From NCBI GenBank assembly GCA_001403775.1, contig CYUG01000011.1:209051-273050 (forward strand): a DNA stretch of 64,000 nucleotides, written 5' to 3'. A model generated the notes under the pieces. It saw nothing but the letters and a program-made list of their open reading frames with translations, had not been told where the DNA came from and searched no databases. The DNA comes from Dermabacter indicis (GTDB lineage Bacteria; Actinomycetota; Actinomycetes; Actinomycetales; Dermabacteraceae). Made by a program: the position numbers and the translations under genes. Shown in pieces: positions 47,264 to 56,711 of this stretch (positions are counted from its first letter, which is position 1; each line of letters begins with the position of its first letter).

Positions 47264-48727
47264 TCAGTTGTTGCCGGTGAGCTTCTCGCGAAGTGCCGCG
47301 AGAGCCTCATCGGAAGCGAGGGTGCCCTCGTCGCTCGAGGAGGACTGGAACGAGGTCGGTGCGGCCTCGCTCGCGGCCGGAGCGGCTGCCTGAGCTTCGG
47401 CATCGGCCTTCGCAGCCTCGGCCACCTGAGCCTTGTGCTGGGTCCAGCGTTCGTAGGCACGTGCGTAGTCGGCCTCCCAAGCCTCGCGCTGAGCCTCGTA
47501 GCCCTCGAGCCACTCGTTGGTCTCGGGATCGAAGCCCTCGGGGTACTTGTACTCGCCGTTCTCGTCGTACTCCGCAGCCATGCCGTAGAGCGCGGGATCG
47601 AACGTCGAGTCGTCGCCCTCGGGGTCGACGCCCTCGTTAGCCTGCTTGAGCGAAAGCGAGATACGGCGGCGCTCAAGGTCGATGTCGATGACCTTGACGA
47701 AGACCTCCTGGTCAACGCTCACAACCTGCTCGGGCAGATCAACGTGGCGCTGCGCGAGCTCGGAGATGTGCACGAGGCCCTCGATGCCGTCCTCAACACG
47801 CACGAATGCACCGAACGGCACGAGCTTCGTGACCTTGCCCGGCACGACCTGACCGATGGCGTGCGTGCGGGCGAAGAGCTGCCACGGATCTTCCTGGGTG
47901 GCCTTCAGCGAGAGCGACACGCGCTCGCGATCCATCTCAACCGAGAGAACCTCGACCTTGACGGGCTGGCCAACCTCGACAACCTCGCTCGGGTGGTCGA
48001 TGTGCTTCCAGGAAAGCTCGGAGACGTGGACGAGACCGTCAACGCCGCCGAGGTCCACGAATGCACCGAAGTTAACGATCGAGGACACGTGACCCTCGCG
48101 AACCTGGCCCTTCTGGAGGGTCTGGAGGAAGTCGGTGCGGACCGAAGCCTGGGTCTCTTCGAGGTAGGCGCGGCGCGAAAGAACGACGTTGTTGCGGTTC
48201 TTATCGAGTTCGATGATCTTCGCTTCGAGCTCCTGGCCGATGTACGGCTGGAGGTCACGCACGCGGCGCATCTCGACGAGCGATGCGGGGAGGAAGCCAC
48301 GCAGGCCGATGTCAACGATGAGGCCGCCCTTGACAACCTCGATGACGGTACCGGTGACAACGCCCTCGTTTTCCTTGATGCCCTCGATCGAACCCCAGGC
48401 ACGCTCGTACTGCGCGCGCTTCTTCGAGAGGATCAGGCGGCCTTCCTTGTCCTCCTTCTGGAGAACGAGCGCCTCGACCTCGTCGCCAACCTCGACAACC
48501 TCATCGGGGTCAACGTCGTGCTTGATCGAGAGTTCGCGCGAGGGGATAACACCCTCGGTCTTGTAGCCGATGTCAAGAAGAACTTCGTCCCGGTCAACCT
48601 TGACGACGGTGCCCTCGACGATGTCGCCATCGTTGAAGTACTTGATGGTCGAATCGATAGCGGCGAGAAGCTCTTCCTCGCTACCGATATCGTTGATGGC
48701 GATCTGAGGTGCGTTGTTCGTGGTCAT
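47264..48727 (-). CDS. rpsA: 30S ribosomal protein S1
   Basis: 487 residues with four S1 RNA-binding domains, for example [60 protein letters not shown] and [20 protein letters not shown], then a long acidic and Ala-rich tail. Four domains is the actinobacterial form (six in E. coli). S1 helps mRNA binding on the 30S subunit. ATG 48727 is preferred over an in-frame upstream codon by family N-terminus. A good promoter lies at 48803-48832. Confidence 0.96.
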   Translation of the reverse strand: MTTNNAPQIAINDIGSEEELLAAIDSTIKYFNDGDIVEGTVVKVDRDEVLLDIGYKTEGVIPSRELSIKHDVDPDEVVEVGDEVEALVLQKEDKEGRLILSKKRAQYERAWGSIEGIKENEGVVTGTVIEVVKGGLIVDIGLRGFLPASLVEMRRVRDLQPYIGQELEAKIIELDKNRNNVVLSRRAYLEETQASVRTDFLQTLQKGQVREGHVSSIVNFGAFVDLGGVDGLVHVSELSWKHIDHPSEVVEVGQPVKVEVLSVEMDRERVSLSLKATQEDPWQLFARTHAIGQVVPGKVTKLVPFGAFVRVEDGIEGLVHISELAQRHVDLPEQVVSVDQEVFVKVIDIDLERRRISLSLKQANEGVDPEGDDSTFDPALYGMAAEYDENGEYKYPEGFDPETNEWLEGYEAQREAWEADYARAYERWTQHKAQVAEAAKADAEAQAAAPAASEAAPTSFQSSSSDEGTLASDEALAALREKLTGNN

Positions 48728-48802
48728 GTAGTAAATGGCTCCGTCGGGACAGGTAGTAGTTGGTACAGAAACACGTGTGAGCGAAGTGCACACACCTGGT
48801 CT

Positions 48803-48832
48803 AGCCTACCGGTCGACGCGTCCACGGGTCAA
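48803..48832 (-). promoter_or_regulatory. Promoter of rpsA
   Basis: On the minus strand, TTGACC (48832-48827) and TAGGCT (48808-48803) are separated by 18 bases, a good sigma-70-type match, with a T-run just upstream of the -35 that may act as an UP element. The predicted leader is about 70 bases. Confidence 0.65.
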
Positions 48833-49192
48833 CGAAAAAAGCACCGAAAGCCCCGCTCTCGACGCCGAGGTGATCAATCCAACATTTCACTTCCACATAT
48901 TCCATCTAGCCTCGCGACTCAGGGGTGCCTGAGGACCCCTAAGAGATGCTTCGGAGGTATGGAAATCCGAGCCATCACTGGATCACCTCGAGGTTGTGGG
49001 GGTTGGAGCGCCCAGGGATCACCCGTTTTGGGTGAATCGTCGCGAGTTCACTCGGTTCGCAAAAGCCGGTGCGATTGCCCGAGCAGCAGCATGCGTGGTT
49101 CCCACCATCACGCCCCGCAACTTCCCTGCCATCGCTTGAGGCTTTTCCCCCTCACCCTCGACGCACTCCGGGTCGTGAGGGTCAACCTGAGC
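48833..49192. other. polA-rpsA intergenic region with three small hairpins
   Basis: No gene is supported here. Hairpins are AGGGGT/ACCCCT (48921-48940), TCACCC/GGGTGA around GTTTT (49019-49035) and CCCTCAC/GTGAGGG (49149-49181); the last lies 12 bases beyond the polA stop and may aid its termination, although no U-run follows on the minus strand. Confidence 0.5.
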
Positions 49193-51877
49193 TTAGTGGG
49201 CCGCTTCGAGCCACGTCTGGCCGACGCCGACCGAGACGTCCATGGGCACGGCGAGTTCATACGCACCTTCCATGCCCTCACGCACGATGTCTCGCACGAG
49301 ATCGAGCTCGCCGGGGGCAACGTCGACGATGAGTTCGTCGTGCACCTGGAGGACGAGACGCGAGACTGCGCCGGTTTTCTTGAGGGCGTGATCAACCCGG
49401 AGCATCGCGAGCTTGATGATGTCCGCGGCACTGCCCTGAATCGGCGAATTGAGCGCGACGCGCTCCGCGTTCTCGCGGCGTTGCCGGCTGTCGCTCGTGA
49501 GCTCGGGCAAGTAGCGCCGACGCCCGAGCAGCGTTTCGGTGTAGCCAAGGGAACGTGCCTTTTCTACGCTTTCGTGGAGGTAGGTTTGAACGCCGCCGAA
49601 GCGCTCGAAGTACTGCTCACGGAGCGCCTTCGCTTCACCTTGGGGGATGTGAAGCTGACGCGAAAGTCCGAACGCGGAGAGGCCATAGGCGAGGCCGTAG
49701 CTCACGGCCTTCGTCTTGGAGCGCTCCTCGCTCGTCACCTCATCCACGGGCGTGCCGAACACTTGCGAGGCCACGAAATTGTGGAGGTCTTCGCCGTCGC
49801 GGAAGGCCTGGATGAGGCCTTCGTCGCCGGAAAGGTGCGCCATGATGCGCATTTCGATCTGCGAATAATCGGCGGTGAGAAGCGTTTCGAAGCCTTTGCT
49901 CGCGTGGAAGGCGCCGCGAATTTGCCGCCCCGCCTCGGTGCGCGCGGGGATGTTCTGAAGGTTTGGGTTCGAGGAGGCGAGGCGTCCCGTCGCCGCGACA
50001 TTTTGCGAGAGCGTCGTGTGGATGCGCCCCTCGGCCGTGACGGACTTTCGCAGCGTCTCGATGATCTGGCGCAGCTTCGTCACGTCGCGGTGCTCGAGGA
50101 GCGCCTGGAGGAACGGATGGCCCGTTTTGACGTAGAGATCGGTGAGGGATTCAGCGTCGGTCGAGTGCCCTGTTTTGGTCTTGCGCGTGGGAGGCATTCC
50201 GAGTCGGTCGAACAGCACAGTTTGAAGCTGCTTCGGCGAACCGAGGTTGATCTCTTCGCCGCCGATCTCGGCAAAGGCGCGCGCCGCGACCTCCGACTGC
50301 CGCTCCTCGTGCATGGCATCGAGCCGGTCAAGCTCGCTCGCGTCCACGGCGATACCCGCCGCCTCCATTTCGGTCAGCACACGCGAAAGCGGAAGTTCGA
50401 GGTCATCGTGGATGGGACGAGTTTCGTGCTCGGCCATGTCCTTCACGAGAATGGGAGTCAGACGGCACTCGGCCCGCGCGCGGCCCAGAAGATCCTCGTG
50501 AAGTGCCTCGGGAGTTGGTTTCTTCTCGAGCTTCGGGAACTCCTCGTGAAGGTGTCGCATCGCGAGACCGGCCACATCCGCGGGGCGCTGCCCGGGCCTA
50601 CACAAGAACTCGGCAAGCGAGAGATCAACCTCGAGGCCGCGAAGCGTGAAGCCCGCGCCGCGCAACACGTGCGCGAGATGCTTCGAATCGACCGTCCACT
50701 TCGGAATCACCGAATTACGCAGCCACCTCGCAAGCTCACGCCGGTCGTCGTCGTTCATCGACGACTCAGCGATATCCAGGCTCGCACTGTCGGTGGCAAT
50801 CACGAGGCCACGGAATTCGGAAACACCGTAAGCCCAGGTACCGTCGGCCTCAAGAGCGCCCCCGAGCGCGGCGTGTTCGGCAAGGAGCCCACCGAGTTGC
50901 CCCGCCTCCACCTGGAGCACGGGGAGGGTCGGGTTCGCAACGATCGGCTGGGCATCATCGGCTTCGGCGGCGTCGTCCGGGAGGAGACCCGCGGGGATAT
51001 CCCGACGGATGCCCGGGCCAAACGCGAGTTCGTCAAAACATTCGTTGAGCGCGACCCGGTCGCCGCGGCCAAGCGCGTAAGCGTCAAAGTCACGCGGCAG
51101 GTCGAGATCGCGCACGGCTTCATTCATGCGACGATTGCGCACCACGTCTTCGACGTGATCGCGAAGCGACTGACCTGCCTTGCCCTTGATCTCCTCTCGG
51201 TGCGCGAGAATCCCGTCAAGCGAGCCGTAGAGACCAATCCACTTGGCGGCAGTTTTTGGTCCCACACCGGGCACACCGGGGAGGTTATCGGCGCTCTCCC
51301 CCACGAGTGCCGCGAGGTCCGGGTACAGCTTCGGAGGGACGAGATACTTTTCCTCGACCGCCTCGGGTGTCATGCGGCGAAGTTCCGTCACGCCCTTCAC
51401 GGGTTGCAAAAGTGTGATCGCTTCATCAACGAGCTGGATCGCGTCGCGATCGCTCGTCACAAGGAGCGGCTCCACGCCGGCGTCCTTCGCGTACGTCGCG
51501 ATCGTGGCAACAATGTCGTCCGCTTCGTAGTCCTCGACACTGAAGTGCGCGACGCCCATCGCATTGAGCACCTGCTGAATCAGCGAGATCTGCCCCTTGA
51601 AAGCCTCGGGGGTCGCGTCGCGCCCGCCCTTGTATTCGCTGTAAATGCGGTCGCGGAATGTTCCACCGGGAAGATCGAACGCGACCGCCATATGCGTGGG
51701 CTTCTCATTTTTCACGATGTTGAAAATCATGCGGCAGAAGCCGTACACGGCGTTCGTGGCCTGACCCGCGCTATTCACGAAAGACTCCGGAGGCAGGGCA
51801 AAGAAGGCACGGAAGGCCATCGCATGGCCATCGATCACAACGATGCGCTTCTCGAGTGCGTTTTCGATCTCGCTCAT
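49193..51877 (-). CDS. polA: DNA polymerase I
   Basis: An 894-residue enzyme. The 5' nuclease domain (1-300) has VVIDGHAMAFRAFFAL, YEADDIVATIA and VPGVGPKTAAKW. The middle domain lacks the acidic residues of the 3'-5' exonuclease, so proofreading is probably absent. The polymerase domain has motif A DYSQIEMR, the O-helix RSKTKAVSYGLAYG with Tyr at the position that is Phe in E. coli, and motif C LQVHDELIVD. It acts in repair and Okazaki fragment processing. It is divergent from the thioesterase gene. Confidence 0.97.
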   Translation of the reverse strand: MSEIENALEKRIVVIDGHAMAFRAFFALPPESFVNSAGQATNAVYGFCRMIFNIVKNEKPTHMAVAFDLPGGTFRDRIYSEYKGGRDATPEAFKGQISLIQQVLNAMGVAHFSVEDYEADDIVATIATYAKDAGVEPLLVTSDRDAIQLVDEAITLLQPVKGVTELRRMTPEAVEEKYLVPPKLYPDLAALVGESADNLPGVPGVGPKTAAKWIGLYGSLDGILAHREEIKGKAGQSLRDHVEDVVRNRRMNEAVRDLDLPRDFDAYALGRGDRVALNECFDELAFGPGIRRDIPAGLLPDDAAEADDAQPIVANPTLPVLQVEAGQLGGLLAEHAALGGALEADGTWAYGVSEFRGLVIATDSASLDIAESSMNDDDRRELARWLRNSVIPKWTVDSKHLAHVLRGAGFTLRGLEVDLSLAEFLCRPGQRPADVAGLAMRHLHEEFPKLEKKPTPEALHEDLLGRARAECRLTPILVKDMAEHETRPIHDDLELPLSRVLTEMEAAGIAVDASELDRLDAMHEERQSEVAARAFAEIGGEEINLGSPKQLQTVLFDRLGMPPTRKTKTGHSTDAESLTDLYVKTGHPFLQALLEHRDVTKLRQIIETLRKSVTAEGRIHTTLSQNVAATGRLASSNPNLQNIPARTEAGRQIRGAFHASKGFETLLTADYSQIEMRIMAHLSGDEGLIQAFRDGEDLHNFVASQVFGTPVDEVTSEERSKTKAVSYGLAYGLSAFGLSRQLHIPQGEAKALREQYFERFGGVQTYLHESVEKARSLGYTETLLGRRRYLPELTSDSRQRRENAERVALNSPIQGSAADIIKLAMLRVDHALKKTGAVSRLVLQVHDELIVDVAPGELDLVRDIVREGMEGAYELAVPMDVSVGVGQTWLEAAH

Positions 51878-51902
51878 GCTTCAAGTGTGTCACGCTAGGC
51901 CC

Positions 51903-52367
51903 ATGGACACGAACGCATTAAGGTCAGCCGGAACACACAACACCATGGAAAAGGCACGTGCCCTTCTCACCGGCACCCTATGCGAACGCATGGGCATGAC
52001 GGTTCTCGCCCTGTCCCCCGACGAAAGTCGGCTGAGCATGCCCGTCGAACCAAATCGGCAACCCCACGGTCTCCTGCACGGTGGGGCCACGATTGCACTC
52101 GCCGAAACCGCGATTTCGCTCGCCGCGCAGGTTCATGCGGAAAACATCCACGGTGAAGGCGCAGCAGCCGTCGGAACCTCGTTCAGTGCCACCCACCACG
52201 CACCCGCTCGAGACGGTCGCGTGCACGTCACCGCACGCGCCGAGCACCTCGGTCGCACAAGCGCCCACTACATCGCCCATGTACGCCGCGAGGACGGCAC
52301 TCTCGTGAGTACCGTCCTCGGGACGACGCGGCTTCTGCCGCCGCGTTCGGAAAACTCTTCGAACTAG
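51903..52367 (+). CDS. PaaI-type hotdog thioesterase
   Basis: A 154-residue hotdog-fold protein. QPHGLLHGGATIALAETAIS contains the conserved HGG and the catalytic acid in the following helix, typical of PaaI/YbgC-like acyl-CoA thioesterases; substrates might be aromatic or hydroxybenzoyl-CoA thioesters. The start is taken as ATG 51903; ATG 51945 is an alternative. Its TAG at 52365-52367 shares the palindrome CTAG with the stop of the convergent PdtaR gene. Confidence 0.88.
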   Translation: MDTNALRSAGTHNTMEKARALLTGTLCERMGMTVLALSPDESRLSMPVEPNRQPHGLLHGGATIALAETAISLAAQVHAENIHGEGAAAVGTSFSATHHAPARDGRVHVTARAEHLGRTSAHYIAHVRREDGTLVSTVLGTTRLLPPRSENSSN

Positions 52368-53002
52368 TCTTTCTGCGGGCCGAGCTGGTCGATAACCGCA
52401 TCAGCGACCTCACGCATCGTGAGGCGGCGATCCATCGACGTCTTCTGGATCCAGCGGAACGCATCCGGCTCGCTCAGGTTCATGTTGGTCTGCAACAGGC
52501 CCTTCGCGCGATCCACGCGCTTACGAGTTTCGAAGCGCTCCTCAAGGTCCCGGATCTCCTCGTTGAGCGACGTGATCTGCTGGTAGCGCGAAAGCGCAAT
52601 CTCAATGGCAGGAAGAAGATCGTTCGGGGTGAACGGCTTCACCACGAACGCCATAGCGCCGGCATCTCGCGCACGCTCCACGAGCTCCTTCTGCGAGAAT
52701 GCCGTAAGCATCACCACGGGAGCGAGGTGCTCCTTACCGATCGCCTCTGCTGCGGACACGCCGTCCATCTGCGGCATTTTCACGTCCATCACGACGATGT
52801 CGGGGCGAAGCTCGCGCACCTTCTCCACAGCGCTTGCGCCATCGCCCACAGCGGCGACAACCTCGTACCCCGCTTCGGTAAGCGTCTCAACGATATCCAT
52901 GCGAATGAGGCTTTCGTCCTCAGCCACAACAGCCGTGCGCGCCACGAAACCGGAATCCTGTTCCTTCTCGGTGGTCTCTTCCACAGCTTCGTTTTCGTTC
53001 AT
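52364..53002 (-). CDS. pdtaR: ANTAR-domain response regulator (PdtaR type)
   Basis: A 212-residue regulator. The receiver domain has the acidic pair in VVAEDESLIRMDIVETL, the phospho-acceptor Asp in DIVVMDVKMPQMDGV and the Lys in AFVVKPFTPNDLL. A coiled coil leads to the C-terminal ANTAR RNA-binding domain (RVDRAKGLLQTNMNLSEPDA, FRWIQKTSMDRRLTM). Such proteins bind paired hairpins in leader RNAs to prevent termination. The partner kinase PdtaS is not adjacent. ATG 53002 was chosen over an in-frame TTG three codons upstream. Confidence 0.93.
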   Translation of the reverse strand: MNENEAVEETTEKEQDSGFVARTAVVAEDESLIRMDIVETLTEAGYEVVAAVGDGASAVEKVRELRPDIVVMDVKMPQMDGVSAAEAIGKEHLAPVVMLTAFSQKELVERARDAGAMAFVVKPFTPNDLLPAIEIALSRYQQITSLNEEIRDLEERFETRKRVDRAKGLLQTNMNLSEPDAFRWIQKTSMDRRLTMREVADAVIDQLGPQKD

Positions 53003-53209
53003 GGCATCCAATCTTTCGCCCGTTTCTTTAGGGATGTGTGGCTATTGTGCTCCACCTCCATAGTGCAGCACATTGGCCCGCTACGCGGAATCGGTGCACG
53101 TCCACCACGATAATAGTCACGTGCAAAGTGCGGTCGCCTCACCTGCGCCGGTTAGGCAAGCGCGACGTCGTTGGTTATTCTATAGGGCGTGCCTTGTAAA
53201 GGGCACAGG

Positions 53210-53291
53210 GCCGGGTTGGCGGAATTGGTAGACGCGGCGCACTCAAAATGCGTTGTCTTCGGACGTACGGGTTCGAGTCCCGTACCCGGTA
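53210..53291 (+). tRNA. tRNA-Leu(CAA)
   Basis: An 82-base class II tRNA. Acceptor GCCGGGT pairs with ACCCGGT (one G-U), discriminator A. The anticodon stem GCGCA/TGCGT encloses CTCAAAA, anticodon CAA. A short variable arm and T-loop GTTCGAGTC follow. A TATAGG hexamer about 28 bases upstream is a possible -10 box. Confidence 0.97.
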
Positions 53292-53296
53292 CAGCA

Positions 53297-53328
53297 AAAG
53301 GGTGGGGAGCCATGGTTCCCCACCCTTT
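53297..53328. terminator. Bidirectional terminator between tRNA-Leu and pyk
   Basis: Perfect 12-bp stem AAAGGGTGGGGA (53297-53308) and TCCCCACCCTTT (53317-53328) around an 8-base loop. Terminal A/T pairs give a short U-run in both directions, serving tRNA-Leu on the plus strand and pyk on the minus strand. Confidence 0.85.
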
Positions 53329-53350
53329 CCTATGCGCGAGATTCCGCGGC

Positions 53351-54829
53351 TCAGGCCTCCGGAATTTCCTTGCCCTTCGCAATACGATCGGCCTCAACAC
53401 GCGCGGCCTCGGTGCCGTCGAGGTCACCGATGCGGTGCACGCGCAGCGTGTTGGTCGAACCATGAACACCCGGGGGCGAACCGGCAGCGATGATCACGAG
53501 GTCGCCGGGCTGAAGGCCCTTCTTCTCACGCAGAAGTTCGTCCACAACCTTGACCATCTGGTCCGTGTCGGTCTGCATCTCCACGTGGTGCGCCTCGATG
53601 CCCCAGCTGAGCGAGAGCTGGTGCTGAACCTTCTCGTACGGCGTGAGCGCCAAAAGAGGAATGGTGGGGCGCAGACGCGAGAGACGGCGAGCAGTGTCAC
53701 CCGACTCGGTGAAGGTCACGAGGTACTGCGCCGAGAGCTGATCGCCAATCTCAGCGGCAGCGCGGGTAATTGCACCACCGCGGGTGTGCGGGATGGTACC
53801 GAGCTCGGAGATGCGATCCGCACCGTTCTCCTCGGTGTTCGTGACGATGCGCGCCATCGTGCGCACGGCCTCGAACGGGAAGGCGCCGACGGAGGTCTCG
53901 CCCGAAAGCATGACCGCGTCTGCACCATCGAGGATGGCGTTCGCACAGTCGGAAGCCTCCGCGCGCGTGGGGCGCGGATTCGTGATCATCGACTCGAGGA
54001 CCTGGGTCGCAACGATGACCGGCTTCGCATTGCGGCGCGCAAGTTCGATCGTGCGCTTCTGCACGAGCGGAACCTGCTCGAGGGGAAGCTCAACGCCGAG
54101 GTCACCGCGGGCCACCATGATGCCGTCGAAGGCACCAACGATGCCGCGCAGGGCGCGCACGGCCTGAGGCTTCTCGATCTTGGCCACCACGGGGAGGCGA
54201 ATGCCTTCTTCGTCCATCACGTGGTGGACGTCTTCGATGTCGTGCGCATCGCGCACAAAGCTGAGGGCGATGAGGTCCGCGCCGAGGTGGAGGCCCCAGC
54301 GGAGGTCGGCGATGTCTTTCTCGCTCATCGCGGGAACCGAGACCGCAACGCCGGGGAGGTTAATGCCCTTGTTGTTCGAGACGGGGCCGGGAACCTCGAC
54401 CACGGTCTTGACATCAGTATCGGTGACTTCAACCACGCGAACGCCAACCTTGCCGTCGTCAATGAGGAGTGTGTCGCCGGGGCGGCAGTCGCCGGGCAGC
54501 CCCTTGAAGGTCGTGCTCACACGCTCTTTGGTGCCGAGGATGTCGTCGGTCGTGATCGTGAAGATGTCGCCAACCGCGAGTTCGTGGGGGCCGTCCTCGA
54601 ACTTGCCGAGGCGGATCTTCGGGCCCTGGAGGTCCACGAGGACGGCAACGTTCTTACCGAGATCCTCAGAAGCCTTGCGAATGTTGGCGTACACCGCTTC
54701 GTGATCGGCGTAGGTGCCGTGGCTGAGGTTCATGCGGGCGACGTTCATGCCCGACTCGATAAGCGTGCGGATCTGCTCGTACGAGTTCGTTGCAGGTCCC
54801 AATGTGCACACAATTTTTGCTTTACGCAT
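53351..54829 (-). CDS. pyk: Pyruvate kinase
   Basis: 492 residues from ATG 54829 (the longer frame is rejected; MRKAKIVCTLGPA is the family start). Catalytic Lys and Mg ligands lie in VVAKIEKPQAVRAL and GIMVARGDLGVELPLEQVP, and the nucleotide part is PRPTRAEASDCANAILDGAD. The C-terminal domain includes PPGVHGSTNTLRVHRIGD. It makes pyruvate and ATP from PEP, competing with the shikimate route for PEP. Confidence 0.97.
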   Translation of the reverse strand: MRKAKIVCTLGPATNSYEQIRTLIESGMNVARMNLSHGTYADHEAVYANIRKASEDLGKNVAVLVDLQGPKIRLGKFEDGPHELAVGDIFTITTDDILGTKERVSTTFKGLPGDCRPGDTLLIDDGKVGVRVVEVTDTDVKTVVEVPGPVSNNKGINLPGVAVSVPAMSEKDIADLRWGLHLGADLIALSFVRDAHDIEDVHHVMDEEGIRLPVVAKIEKPQAVRALRGIVGAFDGIMVARGDLGVELPLEQVPLVQKRTIELARRNAKPVIVATQVLESMITNPRPTRAEASDCANAILDGADAVMLSGETSVGAFPFEAVRTMARIVTNTEENGADRISELGTIPHTRGGAITRAAAEIGDQLSAQYLVTFTESGDTARRLSRLRPTIPLLALTPYEKVQHQLSLSWGIEAHHVEMQTDTDQMVKVVDELLREKKGLQPGDLVIIAAGSPPGVHGSTNTLRVHRIGDLDGTEAARVEADRIAKGKEIPEA

Positions 54830-54971
54830 GTCTACCCATCTGTAGCTATGAGAGGCGGGACCCACGTGCGCCGTGTGCTCGGGTGCGAGCGCACGAGGTG
54901 CGCGGGTCGCATCGCCGAGATCCACCTATCACCCTACAATTAAGTAATCGGGACCACTCCCAGATTGACCC

Positions 54972-55907
54972 CTATTTCGCTGGGTTTTTCAGTTTATCTC
55001 CCTGCTCACAGGCTTCTGTCGGCTCAGTGTCGCCATTTACGGCTTCCGGCCGGGGGCGCGGGTCGCCATTCACGGTGTCGTAGGCGCCGCGAGCCTCACC
55101 CTTGGCCCTCGCTCGTATCGTCAGCCACACGAACACCCCGAGCGCAATAAGCCCCGTGATGATGTAAATAACCATGTGGATGCGAAGCCCGAAGACCATC
55201 GTCGACGGTTCGGTGCGCATGGTCTCCATGAGGGTGCGGCCCGTGGAATACGCGATGATGTACAAGACAAAGATGCGGCCGCCCGCGATCCTGAATCGCT
55301 TCGCGATGAGAAGCACGATCACGCACGCCGCGAGATTCCAGAGCGCTTCGTAGAGGAAAGTCGGCTGGTAGGTACCCGGAACGCAACCGAGGATCGTTCT
55401 TCCGTTGGTTTCGCACGAAATGTCGAGAGCCCACGGCAAAGTACTTGGCTCGCCGTACAGCTCTTGGTTCGCCCAGTTGCCGAGGCGGCCAATGGCCTGA
55501 GCGACGAAAAGTGTGGGGGCGATCGAATCGGCGAGGGCAAGGAATTGCACGCCCTTACGCCAGGTCATGAAGAACGCCGCGAGGCCGCCACCGGCGACCG
55601 CTCCCCAGATCCCGAGTCCGCCTTCCCACATGCGCAGAGCACTGAGGGGGTCCTTGCCGGGCCCGAAGTAATCCGGAATATTGACGCCCACGTGATACAT
55701 GCGCGCACCGATGATGCCCGCAATGATCGTCACGAAGGCGATGTCGAAGAAGTCGTCGCGGTCGCCGCCTCGCTCACTCCAGCGCTTGAGCGACCACCAG
55801 TAGGCAATCGCGATGCCCGTAAGGATAAACAGCGCATAGAAGTGGACGGTGACGGGGCCAATACTGAATGAGCTGACGGGCGGGCTAGGGATCGTCGCAG
55901 AAATCAT
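54972..55907 (-). CDS. lgt: Phosphatidylglycerol-prolipoprotein diacylglyceryl transferase
   Basis: A 311-residue membrane enzyme with seven predicted helices. Signatures are ISATIPSPPVSSFSIGPVTV near the start, the GGLGIWGAVAGGGLAAFF helix and the Lgt motif QAIGRLGNWANQELYGEPST, then PTFLYEALWN. It transfers diacylglycerol to the lipobox cysteine of prolipoproteins. A hydrophilic C-terminal tail of about 40 residues is common in actinobacteria. The ATG overlaps the trpA stop (ATGA), the known trpA-lgt coupling. Confidence 0.96.
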   Translation of the reverse strand: MISATIPSPPVSSFSIGPVTVHFYALFILTGIAIAYWWSLKRWSERGGDRDDFFDIAFVTIIAGIIGARMYHVGVNIPDYFGPGKDPLSALRMWEGGLGIWGAVAGGGLAAFFMTWRKGVQFLALADSIAPTLFVAQAIGRLGNWANQELYGEPSTLPWALDISCETNGRTILGCVPGTYQPTFLYEALWNLAACVIVLLIAKRFRIAGGRIFVLYIIAYSTGRTLMETMRTEPSTMVFGLRIHMVIYIITGLIALGVFVWLTIRARAKGEARGAYDTVNGDPRPRPEAVNGDTEPTEACEQGDKLKNPAK

Positions 55908-56710
55908 GCGCGTGCCTCCTCAATTCCTGTGCGCAGTTCGCGTGCGAGGGCTTCGATGCCTCGGAGCCCTTCCGACGGTGTCTGGGCCTCGAGGAGTCTT
56001 CTCACGAAGGCGCTCCCCACAATCACTCCATCGGCGTAGGCGCCGACTTCCGCGGCCTGGTCGCCGTTCGAAACGCCGAGGCCTACGCATACCCGCTCGG
56101 CTCCCACTGCTCGCGTGCGCTCGACGAGAGTTTTCGCGGCGTCACCCACGCTCGAGCGCAGTCCCGTGACTCCCATGGTGGAGGCGGCGTACACAAATCC
56201 CGTGCTCGATTCGGTCACGAGGCTCAGGCGCTCTTCGGGTGAACTCGGCGCGGCGAGAAAGATCCGCTCGACGTCGTATTTTTGAGAGGCATCGATCCAT
56301 TCGCCTCCGGAATCGGGCGTGAGATCCGGGGTGATCACGCCCGCGCCTCCCGCGGCAGCGAGGTCGCGCGCAAAAGCGTCGGGGCCGTACTTGAGGATCG
56401 GGTTGAAGTAGCTCATGACGAGAAGCGCAGCGTCAAGATCCCTCAGCGAGTCGATTGCTCGCACGACATCGGCGGGACGTGTGCCCTGCGACAACGCGAT
56501 GTCGGCGGCCTCTTGGATGACGGGGCCGTCCATGACCGGGTCCGTGTAGGGGATCCCGAACTCGATCGCGTCGACACCCGAACCGACGAGGGCGCGAACC
56601 GCGTCAATGCTCCCCTCAAAACTCGGGAATCCCACGGGGATATACGCGATGAGGGCGGCGCGCCCCTCCCCCTTGGCGCGGTCGATGACCTCTGCTGATA
56701 GATGCCGCAT
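55904..56710 (-). CDS. trpA: Tryptophan synthase alpha chain
   Basis: A 268-residue TIM barrel. The catalytic Glu lies in VGFPSFEGSIDAVRALVGSG and the catalytic Asp in FGIPYTDPVMDGPVIQEA; phosphate binding is GLGVSNGDQAAEVGAYADGV. It cleaves indole-glycerol phosphate and passes indole to TrpB. ATG 56710 is one base after the trpB stop; the longer frame is rejected. Confidence 0.97.
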   Translation of the reverse strand: MRHLSAEVIDRAKGEGRAALIAYIPVGFPSFEGSIDAVRALVGSGVDAIEFGIPYTDPVMDGPVIQEAADIALSQGTRPADVVRAIDSLRDLDAALLVMSYFNPILKYGPDAFARDLAAAGGAGVITPDLTPDSGGEWIDASQKYDVERIFLAAPSSPEERLSLVTESSTGFVYAASTMGVTGLRSSVGDAAKTLVERTRAVGAERVCVGLGVSNGDQAAEVGAYADGVIVGSAFVRRLLEAQTPSEGLRGIEALARELRTGIEEARA

Positions 56711-56711
56711 G

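Noticed and set aside
47435-51898. A 1487-codon open frame on the plus strand opposite rpsA and polA
   Set aside because: It is exactly antisense to two conserved genes and the gap between them, has no recognisable domain, and long antisense frames are expected where the third codon position is strongly G/C biased.
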